Assembly: GCF_030705605.1 (NCBI RefSeq)
Contig: NZ_JAPCKK010000006.1
Span: 62,001 to 126,000 of the forward strand
Reading direction: 5' to 3'
DNA from: Paenibacillus zeirhizosphaerae
Lineage (GTDB): Bacteria; Bacillota; Bacilli; Paenibacillales; Paenibacillaceae
Length of the DNA: 64,000 bases
Position numbers and translations under genes: made by a program. Each line of letters begins with the position of its first letter. Position 1 is the first letter of the stretch. Of this stretch, positions 49,861 through 57,854 are shown piece after piece. Below the pieces are notes generated by a model. It did no database searches. It was not told where the DNA came from and saw only the letters and a program-made list of their open reading frames with translations.

Positions 49861-50679
49861 TTACCCCTCCTGACAGCCGAACATAATCGGCATCTGGCTT
49901 TCGGTTACGTATTGCGATTCACTACCCTCTTGCGGCGCCAAATACAGTTCCCTGCTCGGCAAGTCCGTACTAATCCGGTATCCTTTTTTTTCGATCCAGG
50001 AACCGAGATCGATGCTTACAGGCGTGTCCTTGTCGGGACGGCTGATGTGAGTAACCGATGCAACGGTTATTTCCGAGAGCATCCTGGTTTTAAACCGGTC
50101 CGTATCCGGAAGTGGTTGAGGAATCGGACAGGCAACCTCCAGATTGATGCTGCTCTCACATTCCGGACAATTATGCCATACGACCATATGGGGTACATAT
50201 ATCGGCACCCCGTTCCGCCTTAAATACCAATCGATTTCTTCGAACAAGCCTGGTATGCAAGCGCGGCTCGTTGTCTCCTTCATCGATGCCACCATGAACG
50301 AATCGATCTTTTTAACTAGCACTTCATGGTGGGGGAGACCTCCGCGCTCGATCAACTCCAGCCTCAACTCAATTCGCTTCAGCCGCTCGATCTCGGACTG
50401 TATCAAGGACTGCACCTCCGCCTGTCTGAGCCGGAACATCCCGCGCATCTCTGCTGGGGTCACGTTATCATGAAGAAGCTGTTTAATCTGCTCAAGCGTA
50501 AATCCAAGATCTTTAAACGCCAGAATGCGGTGTAATAGAAGAAGCTGGTCGCTGGTATAGTAACGGTAACCGTTATGTTTGTCCGTATATGCAGGCTTAA
50601 ACAGTTCAAGCTGGTCATAGAAGCGAAGTGTTTTGACGGGTACTTGACTAAGCTTGGAAAAATCACTGATCTTAAACAT
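49861..50679 (-). CDS. MerR-family regulator with GyrI-like effector domain, 272 aa
   Basis: The start is the ATG at 50679 (MFKISDFSKLSQVPVKTLRF) with AAAGGAA upstream; the open frame begins earlier at 50787. The MerR winged HTH is typical (VKTLRFYDQLELFKPAYTD and NGYRYYTSDQLLLLHRIL), followed by a long coiled-coil helix and a GyrI-like ligand-binding domain (from about 120), as in BmrR/BltR. It probably senses a drug and activates itself and the MFS gene downstream by twisting the promoter with a long spacer at 50725-50756. Confidence 0.9.
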   Translation of the reverse strand: MFKISDFSKLSQVPVKTLRFYDQLELFKPAYTDKHNGYRYYTSDQLLLLHRILAFKDLGFTLEQIKQLLHDNVTPAEMRGMFRLRQAEVQSLIQSEIERLKRIELRLELIERGGLPHHEVLVKKIDSFMVASMKETTSRACIPGLFEEIDWYLRRNGVPIYVPHMVVWHNCPECESSINLEVACPIPQPLPDTDRFKTRMLSEITVASVTHISRPDKDTPVSIDLGSWIEKKGYRISTDLPSRELYLAPQEGSESQYVTESQMPIMFGCQEG

Positions 50680-50724
50680 GGCACTTTCCTTTCTTACTGA
50701 ATTATCACGCGTGACGTTGGACTT

Positions 50725-50756
50725 ATTATAAACTTTCCATACAAGGGGAAGGTCAA
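50725..50756 (-). promoter_or_regulatory. MerR-type promoter with long spacer
   Basis: On the minus strand TTGACC (50756-50751) and TATAAT (50730-50725) are 20 bases apart, with an imperfect dyad (CTTCCCC and GGAAAG) between them, where MerR proteins bind. Normal spacing is 17. Confidence 0.65.
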
Positions 50757-50847
50757 CTCCCGTCTCTAAGAACAAATGAATATACACATCTAATCCTGCA
50801 TTGTATCATTGTTATAACTGTTGAATAAGATGATATGGAGGAGTTGG

Positions 50848-51111
50848 ATGAATAGGGTGGTTGAAATGGAGCGGAAAGTGACGAAATTTGGTAATAGTTT
50901 GGGTATAACAATGACCGATGCTCTGAAACAAATAGGGTTGGATCAAGGCGACATCGTCAGTATTGATGTAGACAAGTCTACTCAAGAAATCATTATCAGA
51001 AAATCAACAAAAGCGTCGCTCCCTAATGGGATTAGTGAGGACTTCATGGATTCTTTGGCTGAGGTAATTCGTGAGTATGATCAAACTTTGCACGGCCTCA
51101 AAGATAGATGA
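50848..51111 (+). CDS. AbrB/MazE-type antitoxin, 87 aa
   Basis: The start is the ATG at 50848 (MNRVVEMERKVTKFGNSLG) with GGAGG 7 bases upstream. The swapped-hairpin AbrB fold is read from RKVTKFGNSLGITMTDALKQ and QGDIVSIDV. The C-terminal half binds the toxin in MazE/PhlF-like pairs. Its stop codon overlaps the ATG of a Doc-like fragment (ATGA), the classic toxin-antitoxin coupling. The toxin gene is deleted internally, so this antitoxin now stands alone. Confidence 0.85.
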   Translation: MNRVVEMERKVTKFGNSLGITMTDALKQIGLDQGDIVSIDVDKSTQEIIIRKSTKASLPNGISEDFMDSLAEVIREYDQTLHGLKDR

Positions 51112-51324
51112 CACCGCTTCGGTATGTACCCATCCCAGAAGTCATAGCCATTACGGACTGCTTTTACAGCACTTGTTATATTTCTGCGTTACAACAGCTT
51201 CTACTTTAAGATGGATCCTCAAAAAGCTGAAGACTTCACTGTAGATAGGGTAAATCATACATACGAATTTCAAGAATTGGCTGCGATTATTCAAACATAT
51301 TGTATAGAAAAAACTGAAACTTAA
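51108..51324 (+). pseudogene. Doc-like (Fic-fold) toxin remnant with internal deletion
   Basis: It begins with MTPLRYVPIPEVIAI, matching the start of Doc-family toxins, and stops after 33 codons at 51209. A second in-frame stretch (AEDFTVDRVNHTYEFQELAA to 51324, other frame) looks like the family's C-terminal helix. The central Fic motif HxFx(D/N)ANKR is absent. The toxin is therefore inactive. Confidence 0.6.
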
Positions 51325-51334
51325 AAATACGAGC

Positions 51335-51364
51335 AAAAAGCGATCGAGTGTGGTCGCTTTTTTC
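51335..51364 (+). terminator. Intrinsic terminator
   Basis: AAAAAGCGA (51335-51343) pairs with TCGCTTTTT (51354-51362). It ends the antitoxin unit. Confidence 0.75.
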
Positions 51365-51448
51365 TGCTTTATTAAAGGCGAGGAGACGAGTCTTCGCAAA
51401 TAGAAACAGGGTAGAGGTCAGATATACTTTCAATAGGGGACTGATATA

Positions 51449-51820
51449 ATGAAAATTATTTATTGGGTAAAGTATCTATTTATTTGTCTTATTCTACTGA
51501 CTGGATGCCAAAATCAAAGAGTAGTAGAAATCAGAGAATTCTACTCCTTGGGGCCAGAGACATTTTCAATAATTTCTGTAGTGAAAGATGAAGACTGGCT
51601 TGCTGAGACTCGTAGACTTAGTGAGTTTTATAATGATAATGTGCTAAAAATCTCTGTGCTGGGTGCACTTAAGGCTTCCTCATCCGAAGTGAAAAACCTT
51701 ATAGAGGAATATGATGTGAAGAATTACCCAACTTATTTTTTATTTGATTCGGAAAAATTGTTATTGAAAGAAACTGATTATGAAAAATTTAGAACTGAAT
51801 CTAAAGTTTTAATGGATTAG
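51449..51820 (+). CDS. Small lipoprotein with thioredoxin-like pattern, 123 aa
   Basis: Lipobox LILLTGC (Cys at about residue 20) after a hydrophobic signal peptide; AGGGGA precedes the ATG. The C-terminal part has IEEYDVKNYPTYFLFD, which resembles the cis-Pro loop and last strand of a thioredoxin fold, but there is no CxxC, so redox activity is unlikely. It is a single gene with AT-rich base composition. Function unknown. Confidence 0.6.
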   Translation: MKIIYWVKYLFICLILLTGCQNQRVVEIREFYSLGPETFSIISVVKDEDWLAETRRLSEFYNDNVLKISVLGALKASSSEVKNLIEEYDVKNYPTYFLFDSEKLLLKETDYEKFRTESKVLMD

Positions 51821-52086
51821 GATAAATCAAGCCACCTCCAAGGCTGGCGGCACCAAACCTGGCCGTACATGTGCTGGCCTTGATGTTCGGCCTTGTCGAA
51901 GGTCCGATCAAAAAGCGCACAGCCCGTGAGCTAAAATGAATGGACGTATGCGGCTAAATAAGCAGAATCAGACACGCAGCAGTCAAAAAGTCGAGAACAG
52001 GGGAAACTCGCTCCTATTCTCGACTTTTGTTCTAAATAAGAATTCGCAAGAGACTAGCGATTTCTGCTTATTTTAAGTTTGGAGAC
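51821..52086. other. Gene-free stretch with terminator
   Basis: One 33-residue frame that ends AREL-K at about 51939 looks like the tail of a lost gene, but the match is too weak to name. The terminator at 51985-52030 is annotated separately. Confidence 0.35.
51985..52030 (+). terminator. Intrinsic terminator
   Basis: AAAAGTCGAGAA (51986-51997) pairs perfectly with 52017-52028, ending in TTTT. Confidence 0.7.
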
Positions 52087-52199
52087 GCACGCAGCAGCGG
52101 AGAGAACGAAGCAATTCCGGAAAAGCGAAGCGTTCGCCTTCGGCCCGGAGGGTCGACAGCGATTGCAGGAATGCTTCGTTCTCGGAGCGCCTCACAACA
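52087..52199 (-). repeat. Dispersed intergenic palindromic repeat, copy 2
   Basis: Reverse-complement partner of 26677-26785, with the same internal palindrome (GAGAACGAAGCA and its inverse). It lies upstream of the dgk promoter. The two copies are about 25 kb apart. Confidence 0.8.
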
Positions 52200-52311
52200 A
52201 AAGAACAATTTACATATCTGCTAATCCCGTCTCGTGTGGTACAATGTTTGAGTCTTTTTATTTTGCAAGGATTAAAGCTGTTACGAGCAATGCCCGCACG
52301 AGGAGGAACTT

Positions 52312-52935
52312 ATGAAACGAGGCCCGTTTATTGCAGTGGAGGGACCGATCGGAGCCGGAAAAACTACGCTTGCTTCCATGCTGTCAAACGAACTGCACAT
52401 CCCCATTCTGAAAGAAATCGTAGAAGAGAACCCATTTCTGGACAAGTTTTATCAAAATATAGACGAGTGGAGCTTTCAACTGGAAATGTTCTTTCTCTGC
52501 AACCGTTACAAGCAGCTTGAAGATACGGATCTGCAGTACATTGCACAGGATAAGCCGGTCATTTCGGATTATCATATTTATAAAAACCTGATCTTCGCCG
52601 AGCGCACGCTCAAGGGGATCAAGCGAGAGAAGTACCGCCAGATTTATCACATTCTAACCGACGATCTGCCCAAGCCGAATATCATTTTGTATATCCGGGC
52701 CGATCTGGATACGCTGCTGTACCGCATCAGCAAACGCGGACGAGCCTTCGAGGGGCAAATCGACCCAGCCTATCTGCAGCAACTGATCGAGGATTACGAT
52801 ACGGCGATGGCTTCTCTGGCCGTCCGTGAGCCTTCTACCGTCATTGTCACGATTAACGGCAGCGAGGTTGATTTTGTCGAGTATCCGGAGCAATTTGCCC
52901 AGATTGCTGCACAAGTAAAGGAGCTTATACAATGA
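52312..52935 (+). CDS. dgk: Deoxyguanosine kinase-type deoxynucleoside kinase, 207 aa
   Basis: Phosphorylates deoxyguanosine for salvage of DNA precursors. P-loop VEGPIGAGKTTLASML (residues 9-24), ERS-like DYHIYKNLIFA and the lid region RISKRGRAFEGQID are typical of the dNK family. GAGGAGG lies 6 bases before the ATG. It overlaps the next kinase gene by 4 bases, the same order as the dgk-dck (yaaG-yaaF) pair of B. subtilis; the split of specificity is inferred from that order. Confidence 0.85.
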   Translation: MKRGPFIAVEGPIGAGKTTLASMLSNELHIPILKEIVEENPFLDKFYQNIDEWSFQLEMFFLCNRYKQLEDTDLQYIAQDKPVISDYHIYKNLIFAERTLKGIKREKYRQIYHILTDDLPKPNIILYIRADLDTLLYRISKRGRAFEGQIDPAYLQQLIEDYDTAMASLAVREPSTVIVTINGSEVDFVEYPEQFAQIAAQVKELIQ

Positions 52936-53633
52936 ATGATTACAATATCCCGTCCGACGCGATTATTACGGTAGCCGGCACTGTCGGAGTTGGAAAGTCC
53001 ACCTTAACCGCTGCCCTGGCGAATCGCCTTGGATTCAAAACCTCCCTGGAGAAGGTGGAGCATAACCCTTACCTGGAGAAGTTCTACCATGATTTTGAGC
53101 GCTGGAGCTTTCATCTGCAGATTTATTTTCTGGCTGAGCGCTTTAAGGAGCAGAAGAATATTTTCGAAGCCGGCGGCGGTTATGTGCAGGACCGTTCGAT
53201 ATATGAGGATACGGGCATTTTTGCCAAAATGCATGCGGATCAAGGCACCATGTCCAAGACGGATTACGAGACCTACAGCAGCTTGTTTGAGGCTATGGTT
53301 ATGACGCCGTATTTTCCGCATCCGGACGTGCTGATCTATCTGGAAGGAAGCCTGCCGTCCATTCTGGGGCGTATTCAGGAGCGTGGCCGTGAGATGGAAA
53401 TCCAGACGGACATCTCGTATTGGGAGCACATGCACGCCAGATATTCCGCGTGGATCGACGAGTTCACGCAGTTGAAGGCATGCCCGGTGCTGCGCTTGAA
53501 CATTGATGAATACGATGTGAATAACCCGGCTTCGCTGGACGGGATTATTACCGAGGTGAGCAGGGTCATCCAGGCCGCCAGGCTGAACGGATTGAATAAC
53601 AAGCTGAAAAAGAAACCGACAATCAATTATTGA
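52932..53633 (+). CDS. dck: Deoxyadenosine/deoxycytidine kinase, 233 aa
   Basis: Second deoxynucleoside kinase. P-loop VAGTVGVGKSTLTAALA (residues 14-30), DRSIYEDTGIFAKM (the DRS motif) and the lid IQERGREMEIQTD. It is translationally coupled to dgk by a 4-base overlap. Pairing of two heterologous kinases allows a heterodimer in lactobacilli; here it is only suggested by the layout. Its last codon lies inside the palindrome that begins the TetR operator. Confidence 0.85.
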   Translation: MNDYNIPSDAIITVAGTVGVGKSTLTAALANRLGFKTSLEKVEHNPYLEKFYHDFERWSFHLQIYFLAERFKEQKNIFEAGGGYVQDRSIYEDTGIFAKMHADQGTMSKTDYETYSSLFEAMVMTPYFPHPDVLIYLEGSLPSILGRIQERGREMEIQTDISYWEHMHARYSAWIDEFTQLKACPVLRLNIDEYDVNNPASLDGIITEVSRVIQAARLNGLNNKLKKKPTINY

Positions 53634-53659
53634 CTATGCAGTCAAATAAATGATAAAAT
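53630..53659 (+). promoter_or_regulatory. Palindromic operator and promoter of tetR-type gene
   Basis: TTGACTATGCAGTCAA (53630-53645) is a 16-bp palindrome with one central mismatch. Its left half is the -35 (TTGACT), and TAAAAT (53654-53659) is the -10, 18 bases away. Transcription would start at about 53666, which is the start codon itself, so the mRNA would be leaderless. Confidence 0.7.
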
Positions 53660-53665
53660 AGGTCC

Positions 53666-54241
53666 ATGAGCAGACCAAGAGAATTTGATGTTGATCATAC
53701 GTTGCACCAGTGTATGGAAGTGTTCTGGACCAAAGGCTTTAAATCAACCTCCTATGAGGATCTAACTCGTACAACAGGGGTTAAGAAGCAAAGCTTGTAT
53801 TGTGTGTTTAATGATAAGCGCAGCCTATTCCTGAAGGCGCTGGCACACTATCGTGAGCAAAATATTGCAGCACTCGAAGAGCTTGAGGCGCAGGATACGT
53901 CTCCTCTGAACAAGCTGGAATCTTTGCGCCTCTCTATTCTGCGCGATGAAATCATGTCACGGGGATGTCTGATGGTCAATTCGGCCATGGAATTTGGAAC
54001 AGAGGATGAACCGATTACCCGCGAAATAGAACTGATGTTCGCGGAAACGGAGCGTATACTAGAGAGAATTATCCGCAGTGCCCAAGAGCAGCAGTTGATC
54101 ACGACACGTTTTACCAGCCAGGAGCTGGCAACTTATCTGAACAACGCTATTCTGGGAGCGAGAACCCTGGGGAAATCAGGTGCATCTCCAGAACAGATCG
54201 AGGCAGCCTTAAACACATCTTTTACGATGATTTTGCCTTGA
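53666..54241 (+). CDS. TetR-family transcriptional regulator, 191 aa
   Basis: N-terminal HTH: LHQCMEVFWTKGFKSTSYED then LTRTTGVKKQSLYCVFNDKR with the typical YYxF-like SLYCVF. The C-terminal domain resembles TetR_C_16/AcrR types (GCLMVNSAMEFGTEDEPITR). There is no Shine-Dalgarno sequence beyond a weak AGG; the promoter's -10 ends 6 bases before the ATG. The same palindrome occurs upstream (53630) and downstream (54256), so it very likely represses itself and a target that is now missing or unrecognised. Confidence 0.9.
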   Translation: MSRPREFDVDHTLHQCMEVFWTKGFKSTSYEDLTRTTGVKKQSLYCVFNDKRSLFLKALAHYREQNIAALEELEAQDTSPLNKLESLRLSILRDEIMSRGCLMVNSAMEFGTEDEPITREIELMFAETERILERIIRSAQEQQLITTRFTSQELATYLNNAILGARTLGKSGASPEQIEAALNTSFTMILP

Positions 54242-54255
54242 TCTTTTTTTGTTTC

Positions 54256-54279
54256 ATTATTGACTATATAGTCAATAAT
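54256..54279. promoter_or_regulatory. Second TetR-type operator, perfect 24-bp palindrome
   Basis: The core TTGACTATATAGTCAA (54260-54275) matches the operator at 53630 in both half-sites and is extended to 24 bp. The following 175 bases hold no recognisable target; the next ORF starts at 54455. Confidence 0.7.
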
Positions 54280-54454
54280 TGTGCTGCTGAGCATCAAACT
54301 ACTCTATCGATATCACAGCGGAAAAGCGGTTACTACACAGCGAAATGGGTTGAAACACCGGAATTACCGGAAAAAGTTCCTGGTGCCGCTTGTTGATGTT
54401 GTTTTTCAAAACCGTTATCTGGTAAGCTTTTGACGTAGAGAGGGGAGGGTTATA

Positions 54455-54958
54455 ATGCTAGGGAAAGAATGGGGAGCCATGCTGGAAAGCTATCCATCTG
54501 CCGAACTGGTATCCAGTGACGGAAAGAGCCGGATTATTGTATGCGTTTACAACTATGAAGTGTCTCAAGCAGCATTGAATGCGGCGGCTATCGACTGGCT
54601 GATATGCAGGCTGAGGGTTGAATGCCTGGATTTTGCAGGGGAGGTGGACGGTCCTTATCTGGAGAGCGGCAGCATCCTGCGCTGGCAGGCCGAGGCTGAA
54701 GTGTTATGCAATACATACCAAGCAACAGGCTGGTTTAGTGCCATTGAACCTGAGCTTGAATTTAAGCTGGAAAGAGACGAATTAAACAGTCAGCAATTCA
54801 AGGTTTCCGGTCATCTTACCACAGGGAGAAGGGAGCGAAGCGCTGTTCTTAGTTATGAATTTCTTACCGATGTCCGGTGTTTGCGTAATTTTGTCGAAGG
54901 ATTGGAGAGACTCTGCGTGTCATTTCCAGCGCGAAACCACCCAACCTCCTCCCCGTAA
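54455..54958 (+). CDS. WapI-like immunity-type protein, 167 aa
   Basis: AGGGGAGGG lies upstream of the ATG. The middle and C-terminal pattern, NAAAIDWLICRLRVECLDFA, then SAIEPELEFKLERDEL and VLSYEFLTDVRCLRNFVEGL, ending near FPAR, resembles the WapI family of RHS-toxin immunity proteins in Bacillus; resemblance is by pattern and uncertain. It is about 6 kb from the RHS locus and has no adjacent toxin, so it would be an orphan immunity gene. Alternatively it is an unrelated beta-sandwich protein. Confidence 0.4.
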   Translation: MLGKEWGAMLESYPSAELVSSDGKSRIIVCVYNYEVSQAALNAAAIDWLICRLRVECLDFAGEVDGPYLESGSILRWQAEAEVLCNTYQATGWFSAIEPELEFKLERDELNSQQFKVSGHLTTGRRERSAVLSYEFLTDVRCLRNFVEGLERLCVSFPARNHPTSSP

Positions 54959-55117
54959 ACCCAGGATAGCGATTACCCGCTACACAGTGGATTCCCAGAA
55001 AATACCGGTTTTCCGTCAATCGAGAAAGCGAAGGCCAGCCAGCAGCCTTGTGCTGGTGGTATAATATCCTAATCGATCGAATTTGTAATGGGACCAAGAA
55101 AAATGGGAGGCGCTGAA

Positions 55118-55504
55118 ATGATAGAGTTTGAACGTCTGCATCACGTAAGCTTGGCCGTAAGGGATTTGGAAAGAGCGAGAAGGTTTTATTCGGAGGTGCT
55201 GGGCTTCCCGGAGATCGAACGGCCGCCGTTTCGGTCCAAAGGAATCTGGTATGCCGTAGGCGCGGATCAACAGCTTCATCTATTGGAGCATCCACCTGGG
55301 GAGACGCTACGCACCAAAGGCATCGATACGACCGATGGCCATTTTGCCGTGTGGGTGAAGAGCCACCGGGAGACCGCTGCATGGCTGGAGAGCAAGGGCA
55401 TAAACTATGAGGCACGACCTGAAAGTGTGGCCGGTTTTGCCCAGATTTTCATCTTGGACCCGGATCATAATATTATCGAGTTTGGTGCACCGTATAACAG
55501 CTAA
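55118..55504 (+). CDS. VOC-family (glyoxalase-like) protein, 128 aa
   Basis: The start is the ATG at 55118 (MIEFERLHHVSLAVRDL) with GGGAGG 7 bases upstream. Vicinal-oxygen-chelate fold: two beta-alpha-beta-beta-beta repeats, with metal-ligand type residues His9 in RLHHVSL, Glu/His in LHLLEHPPG and Glu near the end (DPDHNIIEFG). Members include glyoxalase I, fosfomycin-resistance proteins and dioxygenases. Nothing nearby points to one substrate. Single gene with its own terminator. Confidence 0.85.
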   Translation: MIEFERLHHVSLAVRDLERARRFYSEVLGFPEIERPPFRSKGIWYAVGADQQLHLLEHPPGETLRTKGIDTTDGHFAVWVKSHRETAAWLESKGINYEARPESVAGFAQIFILDPDHNIIEFGAPYNS

Positions 55505-55514
55505 CAGCAGCAAA

Positions 55515-55557
55515 GGTAGTCATGACCCGCGATTGCAGGTCATGACTACCTTTTATT
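55515..55557 (+). terminator. Intrinsic terminator
   Basis: GGTAGTCATGACC (55515-55527) pairs perfectly with 55538-55550, then TTTTATT. It serves the VOC gene and lies at the convergent junction with the coiled-coil gene. Confidence 0.85.
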
Positions 55558-55882
55558 GTGTCTTTAAACGATTGATCTCCAGCTCATTTTTCGAGGTTTT
55601 TAAAAACGTAAACTCAACATCCTTCTGAATGCTATCCAGTTTGGTGTTGATGATTTGCAGCAAAGCTAAGGTATCATCCGGTTGCTTGGGGGCGAGTGAA
55701 TCCAACTTAGTATGCAAACCACTGATATCTTGCTTCATGTCCGTCATGTCCTGCCGTATACTTGTTATTTCCAGCTTCATATCTGTTATGTCTTGCTTCA
55801 TATCCGTCATTTCTTGTTTGAGAGGCTTGAGTTTATCGTCTAAAACGGTCTCCAGCATTTTGAGAATTTGCTCTGCTTCCAT
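55553..55882 (-). CDS. Coiled-coil protein with heptad repeats, 109 aa
   Basis: Residues 1-70 form a long coiled coil built from 7-residue repeats: MTDMKQD, ITDMKLE, ITSIRQD, MTDMKQD, ISGLHTK. The repeat is visible in the DNA as a 21-base period. The C-terminal half (DTLALLQIINTKLDSIQKD) is also helical. No signal peptide. GGGAGTG precedes the start. Such small coiled coils occur in Bacillota without assigned function. Confidence 0.65.
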   Translation of the reverse strand: MEAEQILKMLETVLDDKLKPLKQEMTDMKQDITDMKLEITSIRQDMTDMKQDISGLHTKLDSLAPKQPDDTLALLQIINTKLDSIQKDVEFTFLKTSKNELEINRLKTQ

Positions 55883-56095
55883 AGTCGAATCACTCCCTTC
55901 AATATATTATAGCAGTCGTTGCTTGAGGGAGGAAGCTGGAATCTCGCTTCATTATGAAGCAGTTTCTTAGTCGTTTAGTGCTACACCTTCAGCTTAAACA
56001 ACGGGCAAAGTCGGGAGACAATATTTTGTAAACGCTATCACTGATTCTCGTGTATATTTGTTTTGTGTGATAACAGACTTGAGAGGGCGAAGCCG

Positions 56096-57853
56096 ATGCG
56101 GGAGAGATGGAAAAGCTTGAATACATTGCGTAATCAAATTTTTATCGGGTTTTTCTTCGTGATGGTGATCATGATCGGTGTGACCGGGGCATTCATTTAC
56201 AATAGAGTATCCTATGTATTGAAAAATAATGCCGAAGGGCATATCCAGCAGACTGCGGTGCAGGCCAACGGGCGCCTGGATGCTCTGATCGGGCAAATTG
56301 ACAGCCTGACGGAGCAGGTGGCTAATCAGCAGGCTGTGCAGCAGCTGCTGCTGGAGGAGCTAAACGGCCGTAAGGTCACGTTCAATCAGCGTCAGTCGCT
56401 TTTGCAGATTATGTTCAGCTATCAGGCATATATGCCCAGCGTTGGATCGTTAGAGCTGTACGCTGCGGATGGAGGGCTGCTGTTTCCGCTGCGGGAGGGG
56501 ACCTTGGACAGCCGCATTGCTAGCAGCCATATCGCGGAAGCCAACAGGCAAAAAGGCCGCTTGGTCTGGATCGGCGTCGATCCGGATGACCCGCAGTCGC
56601 TGCTTGCTATCCGTCAGGTCAGCTTGCTGGATCGCTGGTTTTCACGCGGCGGATATCTGATTGCCCGTGTGCAGCGCAGCTACTTCCAATTCAATGAACC
56701 GGTGTCCGGAAGCAGTGGCAGAGAGTCGATATTGCTTGTGGACAAAGAAGGGCAGCTTGTAGGCAGCGGCCGTTTTCCTGCCGGGGACCTCCTGAGCCTG
56801 CTGCATAGCAAGGGCCAGACCGTGGAATTTATGGGCCAAGAGTATGTCAAGGTGGAGCAATATTCGGACAGGACAAATTGGATGCTGCTGGTTCTCACAC
56901 CCGTGGGTTTTGTAACGGAAGGGCTTTCAATTCTGAAGACCATTATGTGGATATCCGGTGTCATCGGCACGCTGCTGTTTCTGATGATGTCCTTTTTTCT
57001 GTCCACCATGATTACCCGTCCGATCAGCCGCCTGATCCGGGCTATGCGCAAGTTCCGTCCCGGTGCGCCCGGGCTGCAGCCGGAATCTCCTGCTGCTGTA
57101 GAACTGAAGGAACTGAACCATACCTACAACCGAATGATCACCGATATTAATGAGCTGATCCGGGTGGTATACGAGAAAGAGGTGCTGCGGAGCCGGATAG
57201 AGCTGAAGGCTTTGCAAGCGCAAATCCATCCGCATTTCCTGTTCAATACGCTGGAAGCCTTCAATTGGTCACTGCAGGAGAAAGGGGAGGAGGAACTGGC
57301 TGGGCTGATGGTATCCCTGTCCAGACTGTTCCGTTATACGATTGATAATCAAGGCAGGGATGAATGGGTGACCCTGCGTGAGGAAACGGAGCACATCAGG
57401 CGCTATTTTCAGATTATGGAGATGAGGCTGGGGGACCGGCTGTCATGGCGTATTGAGCTGCCTCCTGAATTGGCTGTGGTGCCTGTTCCCAAGCTGCTCA
57501 TTCAACCTGTTGTGGAAAATGCAATCCTGCATGGGGTGGAGAGCCGCAGAGGAGATGGAGTGGTGGAGGTTCGCATCGTCCATTCTGTGCGGCAGGGCTG
57601 GGCAAGAGTTACCGTAGCGGATAATGGTCCGGGGATGGACCAAGAACGTTGTGAGGCATTATATAAAGCCCTACAGGGAGGACCGGCTGTCTCTGGAAAA
57701 GGAACAGGCATGGGCCTGGCGAATGTCCAGCAGCGGCTGAAGCTGTATTATGCAGAAGCGGACGAAAAAGTCGAGGGTCTGCATATCGTCAGCAGGTCCG
57801 GTGAGGGCACTGCTGTTTCATTTGAGATTCCTGATACAAAGGGAGGCGATTGA
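56096..57853 (+). CDS. YesM-type sensor histidine kinase, 585 aa
   Basis: The start is the ATG at 56096 (MRERWKSLNTLRNQIFIGFF) with GAGAGG 9 bases upstream. It has membrane helix 1 at about 17-37, an extracellular sensor domain of about 245 residues, membrane helix 2 near 280-302, HAMP, and the His_kinase region with His378 in LQAQIHPHFLFNTLEAFNW, which is diagnostic of the YesM/LytS family. The HATPase domain follows (LLIQPVVENAILHGVE, DNGPGM, GTGMGLANVQQRL). It is co-transcribed with the AraC-type regulator and lies upstream of a sugar ABC transporter, so it probably senses a sugar or oligosaccharide. Confidence 0.92.
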   Translation: MRERWKSLNTLRNQIFIGFFFVMVIMIGVTGAFIYNRVSYVLKNNAEGHIQQTAVQANGRLDALIGQIDSLTEQVANQQAVQQLLLEELNGRKVTFNQRQSLLQIMFSYQAYMPSVGSLELYAADGGLLFPLREGTLDSRIASSHIAEANRQKGRLVWIGVDPDDPQSLLAIRQVSLLDRWFSRGGYLIARVQRSYFQFNEPVSGSSGRESILLVDKEGQLVGSGRFPAGDLLSLLHSKGQTVEFMGQEYVKVEQYSDRTNWMLLVLTPVGFVTEGLSILKTIMWISGVIGTLLFLMMSFFLSTMITRPISRLIRAMRKFRPGAPGLQPESPAAVELKELNHTYNRMITDINELIRVVYEKEVLRSRIELKALQAQIHPHFLFNTLEAFNWSLQEKGEEELAGLMVSLSRLFRYTIDNQGRDEWVTLREETEHIRRYFQIMEMRLGDRLSWRIELPPELAVVPVPKLLIQPVVENAILHGVESRRGDGVVEVRIVHSVRQGWARVTVADNGPGMDQERCEALYKALQGGPAVSGKGTGMGLANVQQRLKLYYAEADEKVEGLHIVSRSGEGTAVSFEIPDTKGGD

Positions 57854-57854
57854 C

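Noticed and set aside
51835..51941. Short frame resembling the tail of a lost gene before the terminator
   Set aside because: No recognisable motif; similarity to any family could not be supported.
55600..55870. Short regular repeats suggesting a CRISPR-like array
   Set aside because: The 21-base repeats are coding heptads of a coiled coil, without spacers of constant length.
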